Below, one piece after another: positions 1 to 8,419 of a stretch of 64,000 nucleotides of DNA; the stretch's first letter is position 1, and every line of letters starts with the position of its first letter. This DNA is from JAICUY01 sp038250515 (GTDB lineage: Bacteria; Chloroflexota; Limnocylindria; QHBO01), in NCBI GenBank assembly GCA_038250515.1, contig JBBSCG010000005.1:7403-71402 (forward strand), in the 5' to 3' direction. The notes beneath the pieces are model-generated. The model was not told the DNA's origin. It ran no database searches and was given only the letters and a program-made list of their open reading frames with translations. The position numbers and the translations under genes were made by a program.

Positions 1-999
1 CATCTGGGCCGCACTCGACTCCGGCGCGTCCGTCAGCTGCTCCATGCGCGGCAGGTCCCACACCCGCTGTATTGCCTCGAGCGCGGCGTCGTTGGTCTGC
101 TCGGGCAGAACTGCGCCGGCCTCTGCCAGGTGCGCCTCCTCGTCCGTCTCGAGATCGGTCCCGAGTTCGTCGGCCGGCACCGCATCCCCTGACATCGGGA
201 TAATCGTGACCGGCCGTGGTGCAGGCGGACGGCTGCCGTTGGCACGGGCCCCCGGACGCTGGCGACGCAGGATCACCGGCGGCTCATCCTGCTCGCCGAT
301 GCCGCCGAGCGCGCCGCGCATTCGCTGCAGCAGCCCGGGCTTCGGCTCGACCGATGCCGACCCATCCTCGGGCTGCATCCCGCGACCACTGCGCTCCGGG
401 CCGTCGCCGCGGCGAGACTCCGCCTCGGCCAGCTCGGCCCGATCCTCGCGGCGCTCCAGGTAGGCCGCAACCACGTCGCCGAGGGTCATGTTGAAATAGA
501 GCAGCAGACCGACCGCCAGCAGCAGCACCAGCACGACCCACGCGCCGACGGTTCCCACGGCACCGCTGACGGCGGCGCTCACCGCGAAGCCGATGGCACC
601 GCCGCCGGCTCCTGCGGCCACCGCAGCTTCCCCGTGGCCGTCGCCGAGATGGAACATTCCCAGCAGCGACAGCGCAACGAGCGCCGCGCCGCTGGCGGCC
701 ATCCAACGCTCCGCCGGCATGGCCTTCATCCAGAGCATCAGCGCGAAGCCCGCCAGCAGCGGCGCGGCGAAGGCGATGCCCCAGCCCAAGGAGCGTGCCA
801 GCAGGTCGTGCCACGGCCGAACGATGGCGCCCGCATCGGGGGCGAACAGCGCGATGACGCTGATGATCGCCAGAAAGACGAGCACCAGCGCAAGCACCTC
901 GCGCACGAGCCGTCCGCTGACACGCACCGTGCTGGCGGCGCGGCGGCGGCGGCGCGTGGTTCGGCGACGGCGGGTGGCGGTCCCTCGGCGACTCGTCAC
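1..999 (-). CDS. ftsK: DNA translocase FtsK/SpoIIIE, N-terminal part (cut by window edge)
   Basis: Only the first 333 codons are present and the reading frame is still open at the window edge, so the RecA-like motor and gamma domain lie outside. From the GTG at 999 the protein begins with an Arg-rich stretch (about residues 4-20). Four hydrophobic segments follow (about 33-53, 72-91, 99-116 and 137-170), the FtsK_4TM layout. After them comes an acidic, Pro/Arg-rich linker with a Trp-Asp-Leu-Pro motif near residue 315, as often seen just before the motor. FtsK anchors at the septum and pumps DNA during division and chromosome dimer resolution. The start lies 8 nt after the rnj stop, implying co-transcription. 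Family assignment rests on topology and on the common rnj-ftsK adjacency. Confidence 0.8.
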   Translation of the reverse strand, partial: MTSRRGTATRRRRTTRRRRRAASTVRVSGRLVREVLALVLVFLAIISVIALFAPDAGAIVRPWHDLLARSLGWGIAFAAPLLAGFALMLWMKAMPAERWMAASGAALVALSLLGMFHLGDGHGEAAVAAGAGGGAIGFAVSAAVSGAVGTVGAWVVLVLLLAVGLLLYFNMTLGDVVAAYLERREDRAELAEAESRRGDGPERSGRGMQPEDGSASVEPKPGLLQRMRGALGGIGEQDEPPVILRRQRPGARANGSRPPAPRPVTIIPMSGDAVPADELGTDLETDEEAHLAEAGAVLPEQTNDAALEAIQRVWDLPRMEQLTDAPESSAAQM

Positions 1000-1007
1000 G
1001 TCGGCGT

Positions 1008-2672
1008 TTAGACCTCCATGACGATGGGCAGGATCATCGGTCGGCGCTTGGTCCGATCGAAGAAGAAGCGCGACAGGGTGTCACGAATCTTGGCCTTGAG
1101 GTAGCCCGCCTCAGCCGCATGCGCATCGTTGGGCGCCTGGCGCAGCGCGCCCGCCAGGTGCGCACGGGCGGCCTCCATGACGGGATCGTTCGGATCGGAC
1201 AGGAAGCCGCGGCCGATGAGGTCGGGGCCGCTGACGGCCTGGCCGGTCTGGCCGTCTACGGTCAAGGCGACCATCACCACCCCGTCGCTGGCCAGCATCC
1301 GTCGATCGCGCAGCACGACGCCGTCGATCCCATCGATGGTCGCGATGCCGTCCACCAGGACGGCGCCCGCCGGCACGCTGCCGGCCAAACGGGCCCGCTT
1401 ACCGTCGAACTCGACCGTCTGGCCATTCTCCAGGACGAAGATCTTATCCACCTCGACGCCGGCACCCTCGGCCAGCAGGGCGTGCTGTACCAGCATCCGG
1501 TACTCGCCGTGCACCGGAATGAAGTGGCGCGGCTTGACCAGGCCGAGCATCAGCTTGAGCTCCTCGCGGGAGCCGTGGCCTGACACGTGGCAGTGCTGCA
1601 TCGGCTCGTACATGACCATCGCGCCCTCTTTGAACAGGTTGTCGATGGTCTTGGCCACCGCCTCCTCGTTGCCCGGAATCGGCGATGCCGAGACGATGAC
1701 GGTGTCACCCGGCTCGATGGTGATGTTGCGGTGGTCACGGTTGCTCATGCGGGTGAGCCCCGACATCGGCTCACCCTGCGAGCCCGTGGTCATGACCACC
1801 AGCTTGTCCTTCGGCAGCCGCTGCAGCTGGTCCTTCTTGACCAGCGTTCCGTCGCGCGGATTGAGGTAGCCGAGCTCCACGGCGATCGCGGTGTTCTGCT
1901 CCATGCTGCGCCCGAGGGTGACCATCTTGCGACCGTCCTGCGCCGCAGCGTCGACCACCTGCTGGATGCGCCCGATATTGCTGGCGAACGTCGCCACGAT
2001 CACGCGCCCCGGCGCCTCGCCGATGAGCCGATCGAGCGAGTTCCCGACGGTCGACTCCGACAGGGTGTAGCCCTCGCGCTCGGCGCGGGTCGAGTCGGAC
2101 AACAGGAACTCGACTCCGTGATTGCCGATCTCGGCGATGAGGCCCAGATCGGCGCGGCGGCCGTCCGGCGGATTGAGGTCGAACTTGAAGTCGCCGGTGT
2201 GCACGACGGTGCCGAGCGGCGTGCGAATCGCGTAGCCGACACCGTCGGGAATCGAGTGGTTGACCCGAAAGGCGGTGACGCTGAAGCCGCCGATGCGCAC
2301 CTCCACGCCGGGCTCGACCTGGTGCTGGCGCGTCATCTCCAGCAGCCGATGCTCCTTGAGCTTGCCGGTGATCAGGCCCTGGGTCAGCTTCGTGGCATAG
2401 ATCGGGGTGCCGGGGATCTTGGGCAGCACGTACGGCAACGCACCGGTGTGGTCCTCGTGTCCGTGCGTGATGAAGATCGCGCGCACGCGGTCTCGGTTCT
2501 GCTCGAGATACGTCACATCGGGAATGACGAGATCGATGCCGAGCATCTCGGGCTCGGGAAAGGCGAGCCCGCAATCGACAACCAGGATCTCCCCGGCGGC
2601 CTCGATGACCGTGATGTTCTTGCCGACCTCGCCCACCCCACCAAGCGGGGTGATGCGCAGGGTGTCTGTCAT
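1008..2672 (-). CDS. rnj: Ribonuclease J
   Basis: A 554-residue metallo-beta-lactamase/beta-CASP ribonuclease, with 5'-3' exo- and endonuclease activity in RNA maturation and decay. The zinc signature HGHEDH is at residues 70-75, with an HTGDFKFD motif near 160 and a beta-CASP SGHGS motif near 365. Length is normal for RNase J. The ATG at 2672 has an AGGAG site 4 nt upstream that overlaps the udg stop. It sits downstream of pnp and udg, so two major RNA-decay enzymes share one transcription unit, and ftsK follows 8 nt later. Confidence 0.95.
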   Translation of the reverse strand: MTDTLRITPLGGVGEVGKNITVIEAAGEILVVDCGLAFPEPEMLGIDLVIPDVTYLEQNRDRVRAIFITHGHEDHTGALPYVLPKIPGTPIYATKLTQGLITGKLKEHRLLEMTRQHQVEPGVEVRIGGFSVTAFRVNHSIPDGVGYAIRTPLGTVVHTGDFKFDLNPPDGRRADLGLIAEIGNHGVEFLLSDSTRAEREGYTLSESTVGNSLDRLIGEAPGRVIVATFASNIGRIQQVVDAAAQDGRKMVTLGRSMEQNTAIAVELGYLNPRDGTLVKKDQLQRLPKDKLVVMTTGSQGEPMSGLTRMSNRDHRNITIEPGDTVIVSASPIPGNEEAVAKTIDNLFKEGAMVMYEPMQHCHVSGHGSREELKLMLGLVKPRHFIPVHGEYRMLVQHALLAEGAGVEVDKIFVLENGQTVEFDGKRARLAGSVPAGAVLVDGIATIDGIDGVVLRDRRMLASDGVVMVALTVDGQTGQAVSGPDLIGRGFLSDPNDPVMEAARAHLAGALRQAPNDAHAAEAGYLKAKIRDTLSRFFFDRTKRRPMILPIVMEV

Positions 2673-2679
2673 GGTGCTC

Positions 2680-3345
2680 CTAGAAGAGAGTCAGCTGTTG
2701 CCCTGCGTCCGGCTGCTGATCGGCGCCGGACGGCGCCTCGAGCTGGATTGACTTGACTGATGCCGCCCGCTCGGCCTCCATGGCCTGTCGAGCGTCACGC
2801 AGCGCCACCGGCAGCCTGCTGATGTCACGGAAGAGCGTCTCCCGCAGGGAAGCCTGGTGCAACGCCGCCGCAGGATGGTACATCGGAAAGATGTGGCGCC
2901 CGCCCGATGTTTGAACCTGCCCGTGCACCGAGGATATCCGCGAGCCCGGCAGGTAGCGCTGCAGCGAGACGCGCCCGAGGGTGACGATCACTGCCGGATC
3001 CAGCGCCCCCTCCTGTCGTTCCAGGAACATGCCGCAGGCCGCGACCTCGCGTGGCTCCGGGTCGCGGTTGCCCGGCGGCCGGCATTTCACCACGTTGGTG
3101 ATGAACACGTCGGACCTCGCCCAACCGATGCTGCGCAGCAGCTCGTCGAGCAGCTGGCCAGCCGGCCCGACGAACGGACGTCCGGTCGCGTCCTCGCGCG
3201 CGCCCGGGCCCTCGCCGACGAGCAGCACGTACGAGAGCGGGTTGCCCTCACCCGGGACGGCACGGGTTCGCCGTTGGCTCAGGGCGCAACGCGTGCAGTC
3301 GCGAGCCTCCTCGGCGACCCTTGCGAGCAGCGCCTCGGTGCTCAT
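2680..3345 (-). CDS. udg: Type-4 uracil-DNA glycosylase (Fe-S)
   Basis: A 221-residue family-4 uracil-DNA glycosylase, which removes uracil from DNA to start base-excision repair. Four Cys at 17, 20, 88 and 104 have the family's Fe-S cluster spacing. The active-site motif GEGPGARED is at 44-52 and a C-terminal YHPAA motif at about 156-160. The open frame extends upstream into pnp, but homology starts at the ATG at 3345, so the longer version is rejected. The 62 nt gap to pnp shows no clear promoter. The last 35 residues or so are a family-external tail ending LTLF. Confidence 0.93.
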   Translation of the reverse strand: MSTEALLARVAEEARDCTRCALSQRRTRAVPGEGNPLSYVLLVGEGPGAREDATGRPFVGPAGQLLDELLRSIGWARSDVFITNVVKCRPPGNRDPEPREVAACGMFLERQEGALDPAVIVTLGRVSLQRYLPGSRISSVHGQVQTSGGRHIFPMYHPAAALHQASLRETLFRDISRLPVALRDARQAMEAERAASVKSIQLEAPSGADQQPDAGQQLTLF

Positions 3346-3407
3346 CGACCTGTGCCGCCCTCCGTGGTGCGGTTGGGAACTGGGGCGCGCCCGGCGCGCC
3401 CATCGGT

Positions 3408-6020
3408 CTAGGACTCGCCGACTCCGGCCTTCGCCATGTGGCGCTCCATCGCGGCGCGCCGTGACAGGTTGACCCGACCCATACGATCGATCTCGGTGAC
3501 GACCACCATCAGCTCGTCGCCGATGCTGACCACGTCCTCGACGCGCGGCACCCGGTAATCGGCGAGCTGGCTGATGTGGACCAGGCCCTCCTTGCCGGGC
3601 AGGATCTCGACGAAGGCACCGAAGTTCATGATCCGGGTCACCTTGCCGAGGTACTCCTTGCCGACCTCGACGTCGCGGGTCAGGCCCTCGATCCAACGGA
3701 CCGCCTTGTCCGAGGCCTCGCCCGATGTGGACGCGATCTGGATCGTGCCGTCGTCCTCGACGTTGATCTGCGTACCGGTCTCGGCGGTGATCTGACGGAT
3801 CACCTTGCCACCGGCGCCGATGACGTCGCGGATCTTGTCGACCGGGATCTTAATCGTGATGATCCTCGGCGCGTACTGGCTCAGCTCGCTGCGGCTGGCG
3901 CTGATCGTCTCGTTCATCTTGTCGAGGATGAACAGCCGGCCCTTGCGAGCCTGCTCGAGCGCGTCGCGCAGGATCTCCGGGGTGATGCCCGCGGTCTTGA
4001 TGTCCATCTGCAGCGCCGTCACACCTTCCGTGGTGCCGGTCACCTTGAAGTCCATGTCACCGAAGGCGTCTTCCTTGCCGGTGATGTCGGTCAGCACGGC
4101 GTAGCGGCCGGTGGCCTGGTCGGTGATCAGGCCCATCGCCACGCCGCCAACCGGTGCCTTGATCGGCACGCCGGCATCCATCAGGGCCAGGGTGCTGCCA
4201 CAGGTCGACGCCATCGACGTCGAGCCGTTGCTGCTCACCGCCTCGCTGACGATGCGGATCACGTACGGGAACTCGTCGACGGTCGGCAGGACCGGCAGCA
4301 GCGCCCGCTCGGCGAGCGCGCCGTGGCCGATCTCACGACGGCCGGGGCCGCGCATGAACTTGGCTTCGCCGACCGAGTAGGGCGGCATGTTGTAGTGGTG
4401 GATGTAGCGCTTCTCCGTCTCGGGGCTGATCGTATCGAGCCGCTGCACGTCGCTCGACGGGCCGAGCGTCGCGATCGATAGCACCTGGGTCTGACCCCGT
4501 GTGAACAGGCCCGAGCCGTGCGTACGCGGCAGGATGCCGACCTCGGCGCTGATCGGCCGGATGGTCGACGTGTCGCGGCCGTCGATGCGGATGCCCTCGG
4601 ACAGGACCATCTCGCGAACGGTCGCCTTCAGGAGCGCATCCATCAGCGCTGAACCGATGCCGTGGCGGCGGCGAATGTCCTCGATGCGCTGGCCCTGCTC
4701 CGCGTGGTTGTAGCCCTCGCGACCACGGCGAATCTCGTCGGAGACGTCCTTGCGGACCGCATCAAGCCGCTCGGCCAGGCCGTCGGTCAGGCTGATGAAC
4801 AGGTCGGCCGTCGCCTGGGCGTCCGGCATGGCCCGATGCGCCGCCTCGTGGTCTCGCCCGAAGGCGAAGCGCAGCAGGTCGGCCAGCTTGTAGCTGCCGG
4901 CATCGGGATACAGCTGGTAGGCCAGCTCGAGCGTGTCATAGACCGCCCTGGGCTCCCAGCTCACGTCGTTCGGCAGGTGACGAAGCAGGAACGGCAGGTC
5001 GAAGCTGACGTTGTGCGCAACGATCCCCGCGTCGCCGATCCATTCGACGAACTTCGGCAGCACCTCGGCGGCCGTTGGCGCATTGGCGACGTCCTCGTCG
5101 GACAGGCCGTGCACCTGGTGGCCGACGATCGAGCGACCGGGGTTGACCAGCGACTCGAAGCGATCGACCACCTGTCCGTCCCGCACGCGCAGCGCGGCCA
5201 GATCGACGATATAGCCGTTCTCCGGCTTCATGGCGGTGGTCTCGAAGTCGAACACCACGAACTCGCTCGAGCCTGAGGCGAGCGCCTTGCCGAGCCTGAC
5301 TACCGAATCGGCCTTCGGACCGATGAACGGCAGCTTCTTGGGCGTGCCGGCCGTGGCGGTCAGCTTGTCCTGCAGCTCGATGCTCTTCTGGAGCTCACGC
5401 TGGCCGTATTCGATGGCGTCGGCCATCGTCGCCTCCGGCAGGATCTTGGCGCCGGCCTCGACCATCATCAGGGCGTCGCGCGTGCCGGCCACCACGAGGT
5501 CGAGCTGGCTCTCCTCGAGCTGGCTCGTCGTCGGATTGGTGACGAACTGGCCGTCGATATACCCGACGCGCACCGCGCCGACCGGGCCGAGGAACGGGAT
5601 GCCGCTCACCGAGAGCGCCGCCGAGGCGCCGTTCAGGGCGAGAATGTCCGGATCGTTCTCCTGGTCCGCCGAGAGGACGGTCAGCACGACCTGGACGTCG
5701 TTGCGGTAGCCCTTCGGGAACAGGGGCCGAATCGGTCGATCCGTCAGGCGCATGGCCAAAATGGCCGCCTCTGACGGGCGCGACTCACGCTTGATGAATC
5801 CGCCAGGGATCTTGCCCGCAGCGTACATCCGCTCCTCGTAATCGATGGTGAGCGGGAAGAAGTCGGTGCCCTCGCGGGGCTCCTTGCTGGCGACGGCAGT
5901 CGCCAGGATCACCGTGTCGCCGTATCGGACGAGCACTGCTCCGTCGGCCTGTTCGGCCAGCTTTCCCGCCTCGAGCGAGAAGGTCTGGTTGCCGATCTCG
6001 GCCTCAACCTTAATTGCCAC
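3408..6020 (-). CDS. pnp: Polyribonucleotide nucleotidyltransferase with inserted DEDDh exonuclease domain
   Basis: 870 residues against about 700-750 for normal PNPase. Order: RNase PH half 1 (about 1-225), an inserted DnaQ-like exonuclease (about 250-420), a remnant of the helical linker (about 420-470), RNase PH half 2 (about 470-700), a KH domain with GAGG (735-738), and S1 (about 785-855). The phosphorolytic residues D651, D657 and K659 are present (E. coli D486, D492, K494). The insert has complete DEDDh chemistry: D258/E260 in FDFE, D341 in HNVSFD, and H395-x4-D400. PNPase degrades RNA 3'-5' using phosphate; the insert would add hydrolytic 3'-5' cleavage. The frame is continuous with no internal stop and uniform GC-rich codon use, so it looks like a true fusion. 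It starts at GTG with GGAGG 11 nt upstream. Confidence 0.95.
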   Translation of the reverse strand: MAIKVEAEIGNQTFSLEAGKLAEQADGAVLVRYGDTVILATAVASKEPREGTDFFPLTIDYEERMYAAGKIPGGFIKRESRPSEAAILAMRLTDRPIRPLFPKGYRNDVQVVLTVLSADQENDPDILALNGASAALSVSGIPFLGPVGAVRVGYIDGQFVTNPTTSQLEESQLDLVVAGTRDALMMVEAGAKILPEATMADAIEYGQRELQKSIELQDKLTATAGTPKKLPFIGPKADSVVRLGKALASGSSEFVVFDFETTAMKPENGYIVDLAALRVRDGQVVDRFESLVNPGRSIVGHQVHGLSDEDVANAPTAAEVLPKFVEWIGDAGIVAHNVSFDLPFLLRHLPNDVSWEPRAVYDTLELAYQLYPDAGSYKLADLLRFAFGRDHEAAHRAMPDAQATADLFISLTDGLAERLDAVRKDVSDEIRRGREGYNHAEQGQRIEDIRRRHGIGSALMDALLKATVREMVLSEGIRIDGRDTSTIRPISAEVGILPRTHGSGLFTRGQTQVLSIATLGPSSDVQRLDTISPETEKRYIHHYNMPPYSVGEAKFMRGPGRREIGHGALAERALLPVLPTVDEFPYVIRIVSEAVSSNGSTSMASTCGSTLALMDAGVPIKAPVGGVAMGLITDQATGRYAVLTDITGKEDAFGDMDFKVTGTTEGVTALQMDIKTAGITPEILRDALEQARKGRLFILDKMNETISASRSELSQYAPRIITIKIPVDKIRDVIGAGGKVIRQITAETGTQINVEDDGTIQIASTSGEASDKAVRWIEGLTRDVEVGKEYLGKVTRIMNFGAFVEILPGKEGLVHISQLADYRVPRVEDVVSIGDELMVVVTEIDRMGRVNLSRRAAMERHMAKAGVGES

Positions 6021-6192
6021 TGATTCTCATTCCTCCAGTGATTTCATCTGCTTAGAACGTTCGGCGCTCTGACCCACGCATCATCGCTGCGATCAGGCAA
6101 CGGGGGCGGGCGGCGGTCTGACGGACGCGGCCCCACTTGGTTCGGATGCGGGAGCCGGACATCTACACTTTGCGGGTTCACCGCATGTGCAA

Positions 6193-6220
6193 GACCCAGG
6201 GCCTCGGAGGCACCTGGGTC
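6193..6220 (-). other. rpsO-pnp intergenic stem-loop
   Basis: On the minus strand GACCCAGG pairs with CCTGGGTC, and the inner GCCT/AGGC pair extends the stem with one bulged T and a CCG loop. No T-tract follows, only TTGCAC, so it is a poor intrinsic terminator. It lies just after rpsO and about 170 nt before pnp. In E. coli the pnp leader carries an RNase III-cleaved hairpin used for PNPase autoregulation. An analogous role here is inference from position only. The rest of the 218 nt gap shows no clear promoter. Confidence 0.5.
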
Positions 6221-6238
6221 CAATACATGGTGGTCGAC

Positions 6239-6508
6239 TTAGCGGCGCAGTCCCAGCCGACCGATCACCGCGCGGTAACGATCGACATCGTTACGGACGA
6301 GGTATGCAAGAAGCCGGCGGCGTTGCCCGACGAGCTTCAGCAGTCCACGGCGCGAGTGGTTGTCGTTCTGGTAGGTGCGCAGATGCTCCGTCAGCGACTT
6401 GATCCGCTCGGTGAGCAGTGCGATCTGCACCTCGGGGGAGCCGGTATCGCCATCATGGGTGGCGTAGTCTTCGACGATCTCGCTCTTCGCGTCCTTGGCG
6501 AGGGGCAC
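6239..6508 (-). CDS. rpsO: Small ribosomal subunit protein uS15
   Basis: An 89-residue S15, the length of E. coli S15, binding the 16S rRNA central domain. It contains the family block DTGSPEVQ and the C-terminal RRxLLxYL region. The frame also offers a GTG at 6520. The GTG at 6508 is preferred because GGAGG lies 5 nt upstream and the protein then begins (V)PLAKDAK like other S15 proteins. It lies between ribF and pnp in the usual rpsO-pnp order and has its own probable promoter. Confidence 0.95.
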   Translation of the reverse strand: MPLAKDAKSEIVEDYATHDGDTGSPEVQIALLTERIKSLTEHLRTYQNDNHSRRGLLKLVGQRRRLLAYLVRNDVDRYRAVIGRLGLRR

Positions 6509-6541
6509 ACGTTCCTCCACATTCGTTTCCTATCGTCGGCC

Positions 6542-6550
6542 ATGGTATCA
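6542..6550 (-). promoter_or_regulatory. Probable extended -10 promoter of rpsO
   Basis: The minus strand reads TGATACCAT (TGn plus TACCAT), the same extended -10 form as upstream of rpmB. No good -35 is visible. A start near 6535 would give a leader of about 27 nt to the GTG at 6508. Confidence 0.4.
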
Positions 6551-6590
6551 GAATTCGCCCCTGGCCGCCGTCGAACGCTTTCCGTACAGA

Positions 6591-7547
6591 CTAGCCACCG
6601 ATGCCGAGGTAGACGCGTGCCTGCGCCTCGTCTCGACGCATCTGCTCGATGAGCGCCTGCGCGCCGTCGAAGCGCCGCTCCGCGCGAAGACGCGTCCGTA
6701 GATGCACGCCCAATCGAGCACCATACAGGTCACCGTCATAGTCGAGCAGGTAGACCTCGACGAGCACGCGGCCCTCGTCGTGGAAGGTTGGCCGAACGCC
6801 GATGCTGATCAGCGCCGGATGGGCGGGGCCAACCTGCCGCGCGGGCACCGAGACGGACCCCACGTAGATGCCGAGGGGCGGCATGGCGGGCCGATAGTCG
6901 AAGTCGAGGTTCGCGGTCGGGAAGCCCAGCTCACGTCCGCGTCGATCCCCCGCCACGACGATGCCCACCAGGAAGGGCGGGCGACTCAGCAGCTCGGTGG
7001 CTTCATCGAGCTCGGCAGCGGCAACCGCGTGCCGAATTCGCGTCGAGGAGACCGGCTCGCCCCCAATGAGCAGGCGATCCACCGCGACGACCTCGAATCC
7101 CCGCTCGGCGGCCAGCTTACCCATGCTGTCGAACGTGCCGCCGCGTCCTCGTCCGAACGCGCTCTGGGGCGTCATGACCAGGTCTCGCAGGTCAATCGCC
7201 GGCGCGAGCGCGGCCAGAAACTCCTCGGCCCGCAGCGCGCGCAACGCGTCGTCGAAGCGCAGCGGAATTGCCTCATCGATGCCGGCGGCTTCGATGAGCT
7301 CAAGGTTCGTGGCCAGCGGAGCAAGTCGCGGCACGACGAGACCGGCCTGCAGCAGCTCCACGGGCGGTGGGTCGAACACGAGCGCCACGCTGCGCAGGCC
7401 GTGCTCCGTGGCGGACGACCGCGTGGCCGAAAGGACGCGCTGGTGTCCGCGGTGCACGCCATCGAACACACCCATCGTCACCGCGGCCGGACCGAGCGAC
7501 GGCAGGTCCGCGACAGAACGTGCCAGGCGAGGAACGTCAACCTTCAT
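6591..7547 (-). CDS. ribF: Bifunctional riboflavin kinase/FAD synthetase
   Basis: 318 residues. It phosphorylates riboflavin to FMN and adenylates FMN to FAD. The N-terminal nucleotidyltransferase domain has GVFDGVHRGH at 26-35. The C-terminal riboflavin kinase domain has GRELGFPTANLDF near 205-217. The ATG overlaps the truB stop by 4 nt, indicating translational coupling. The truB-ribF-rpsO-pnp order is widely conserved in bacteria. Last gene of the nusA transcription unit. Confidence 0.95.
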   Translation of the reverse strand: MKVDVPRLARSVADLPSLGPAAVTMGVFDGVHRGHQRVLSATRSSATEHGLRSVALVFDPPPVELLQAGLVVPRLAPLATNLELIEAAGIDEAIPLRFDDALRALRAEEFLAALAPAIDLRDLVMTPQSAFGRGRGGTFDSMGKLAAERGFEVVAVDRLLIGGEPVSSTRIRHAVAAAELDEATELLSRPPFLVGIVVAGDRRGRELGFPTANLDFDYRPAMPPLGIYVGSVSVPARQVGPAHPALISIGVRPTFHDEGRVLVEVYLLDYDGDLYGARLGVHLRTRLRAERRFDGAQALIEQMRRDEAQARVYLGIGG

Positions 7548-8419
7548 TCCGTCAGCACCTTGTCCGGCTGGAGCATGCCTGCCTGCACTGTCCCGATGCC
7601 CAGCAGCCGCCCGTCGGCCAGAACCACGTGACGGCCACTGCCCTCCATCGCCACCGGCAGCAGCGAGCCGTTGACGAAGTGCCCGGCTTCGTCGCGATCG
7701 AGCTGCAGCTGCGGCAGGGTGAGCAGGCCGACCACGGGAATGAGCCCCTCGGCGATTCGCCCTTCAGCAGCCAGCGCCTCCAGCCGCTCCGGCGTGATGG
7801 CGTCGTCGACCCGCAAGCCGGCGGCCTCGGTGCGGCGCAGCGCGGCGAGGTAGCCGCCGCAGCCAAGCTGTTCACCGAGGTCACGCGCCAGCGCACGAAC
7901 GTAGGTGCCAGCTCCGCAGCGCAGATCAATCCGAATGTCCGGCCGGCCGTCAACCGCCTCGACTGAGAGCAGATCGATCCGGGAGATCGAGACCATCCGC
8001 GGAGCCAGGTCGAGTGGCTCGCCGGCACGTGCGGCGCGATGCGCGCGCCGGCCCGCCTGTTTGCGGGCAGAGAACGCGGGCGGACGCTGCGGGAAGCTGC
8101 CGACGAACGCCTGCAGCGCCTGCGCGATCGCGTCCACTTCTGGAAGCGGTCCAGCGACCTGCTCGAGCGGCCCCTGGGAATCATCGGTCGCCGATCGCCA
8201 ACCCAGCCGGATCACGGCGTCGTAACGCTTCGTGCCGCCGGTCAGCTCCTCGCTCAGCCGCGTCGCGGCCCCGACCAGGATGGGGAGCACGCCCGAGGCC
8301 AGCGGATCAAGCGTGCCGGCATGCCCGATCCGCCGGATGCCGGTCAGGCGTCGCACCAGGCCGACCATGTCGTGCGAGGTCGGTCCGACCGGCTTGTCGA
8401 GGTTAACGACCCCGAGCAT
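7544..8419 (-). CDS. truB: tRNA pseudouridine(55) synthase
   Basis: 291 residues. It makes pseudouridine at position 55 in the T-loop of tRNAs. The catalytic motif GHAGTLDPLASG has Asp38 as nucleophile, and a GAGTYVRALARDLG block is typical of TruB. The open frame extends upstream, but the ATG at 8419 gives the canonical start (VVNLDKPVGPTSHD) and overlaps nrnA by 17 nt. The C-terminal part (about 230-291) is a PUA-like tail. Confidence 0.96.
   Translation of the reverse strand: MLGVVNLDKPVGPTSHDMVGLVRRLTGIRRIGHAGTLDPLASGVLPILVGAATRLSEELTGGTKRYDAVIRLGWRSATDDSQGPLEQVAGPLPEVDAIAQALQAFVGSFPQRPPAFSARKQAGRRAHRAARAGEPLDLAPRMVSISRIDLLSVEAVDGRPDIRIDLRCGAGTYVRALARDLGEQLGCGGYLAALRRTEAAGLRVDDAITPERLEALAAEGRIAEGLIPVVGLLTLPQLQLDRDEAGHFVNGSLLPVAMEGSGRHVVLADGRLLGIGTVQAGMLQPDKVLTE

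Noticed and set aside
2680..3696. 338-residue version of the uracil-DNA glycosylase
   Set aside because: The extra N-terminus reads through the pnp 3' end and has no family similarity; ATG 3345 gives the normal start.
3408..6020. PNPase insert as two separate genes or a frameshift
   Set aside because: The frame is continuous, both sides of the insert align to PNPase, and no stop or start signals lie at the junctions.
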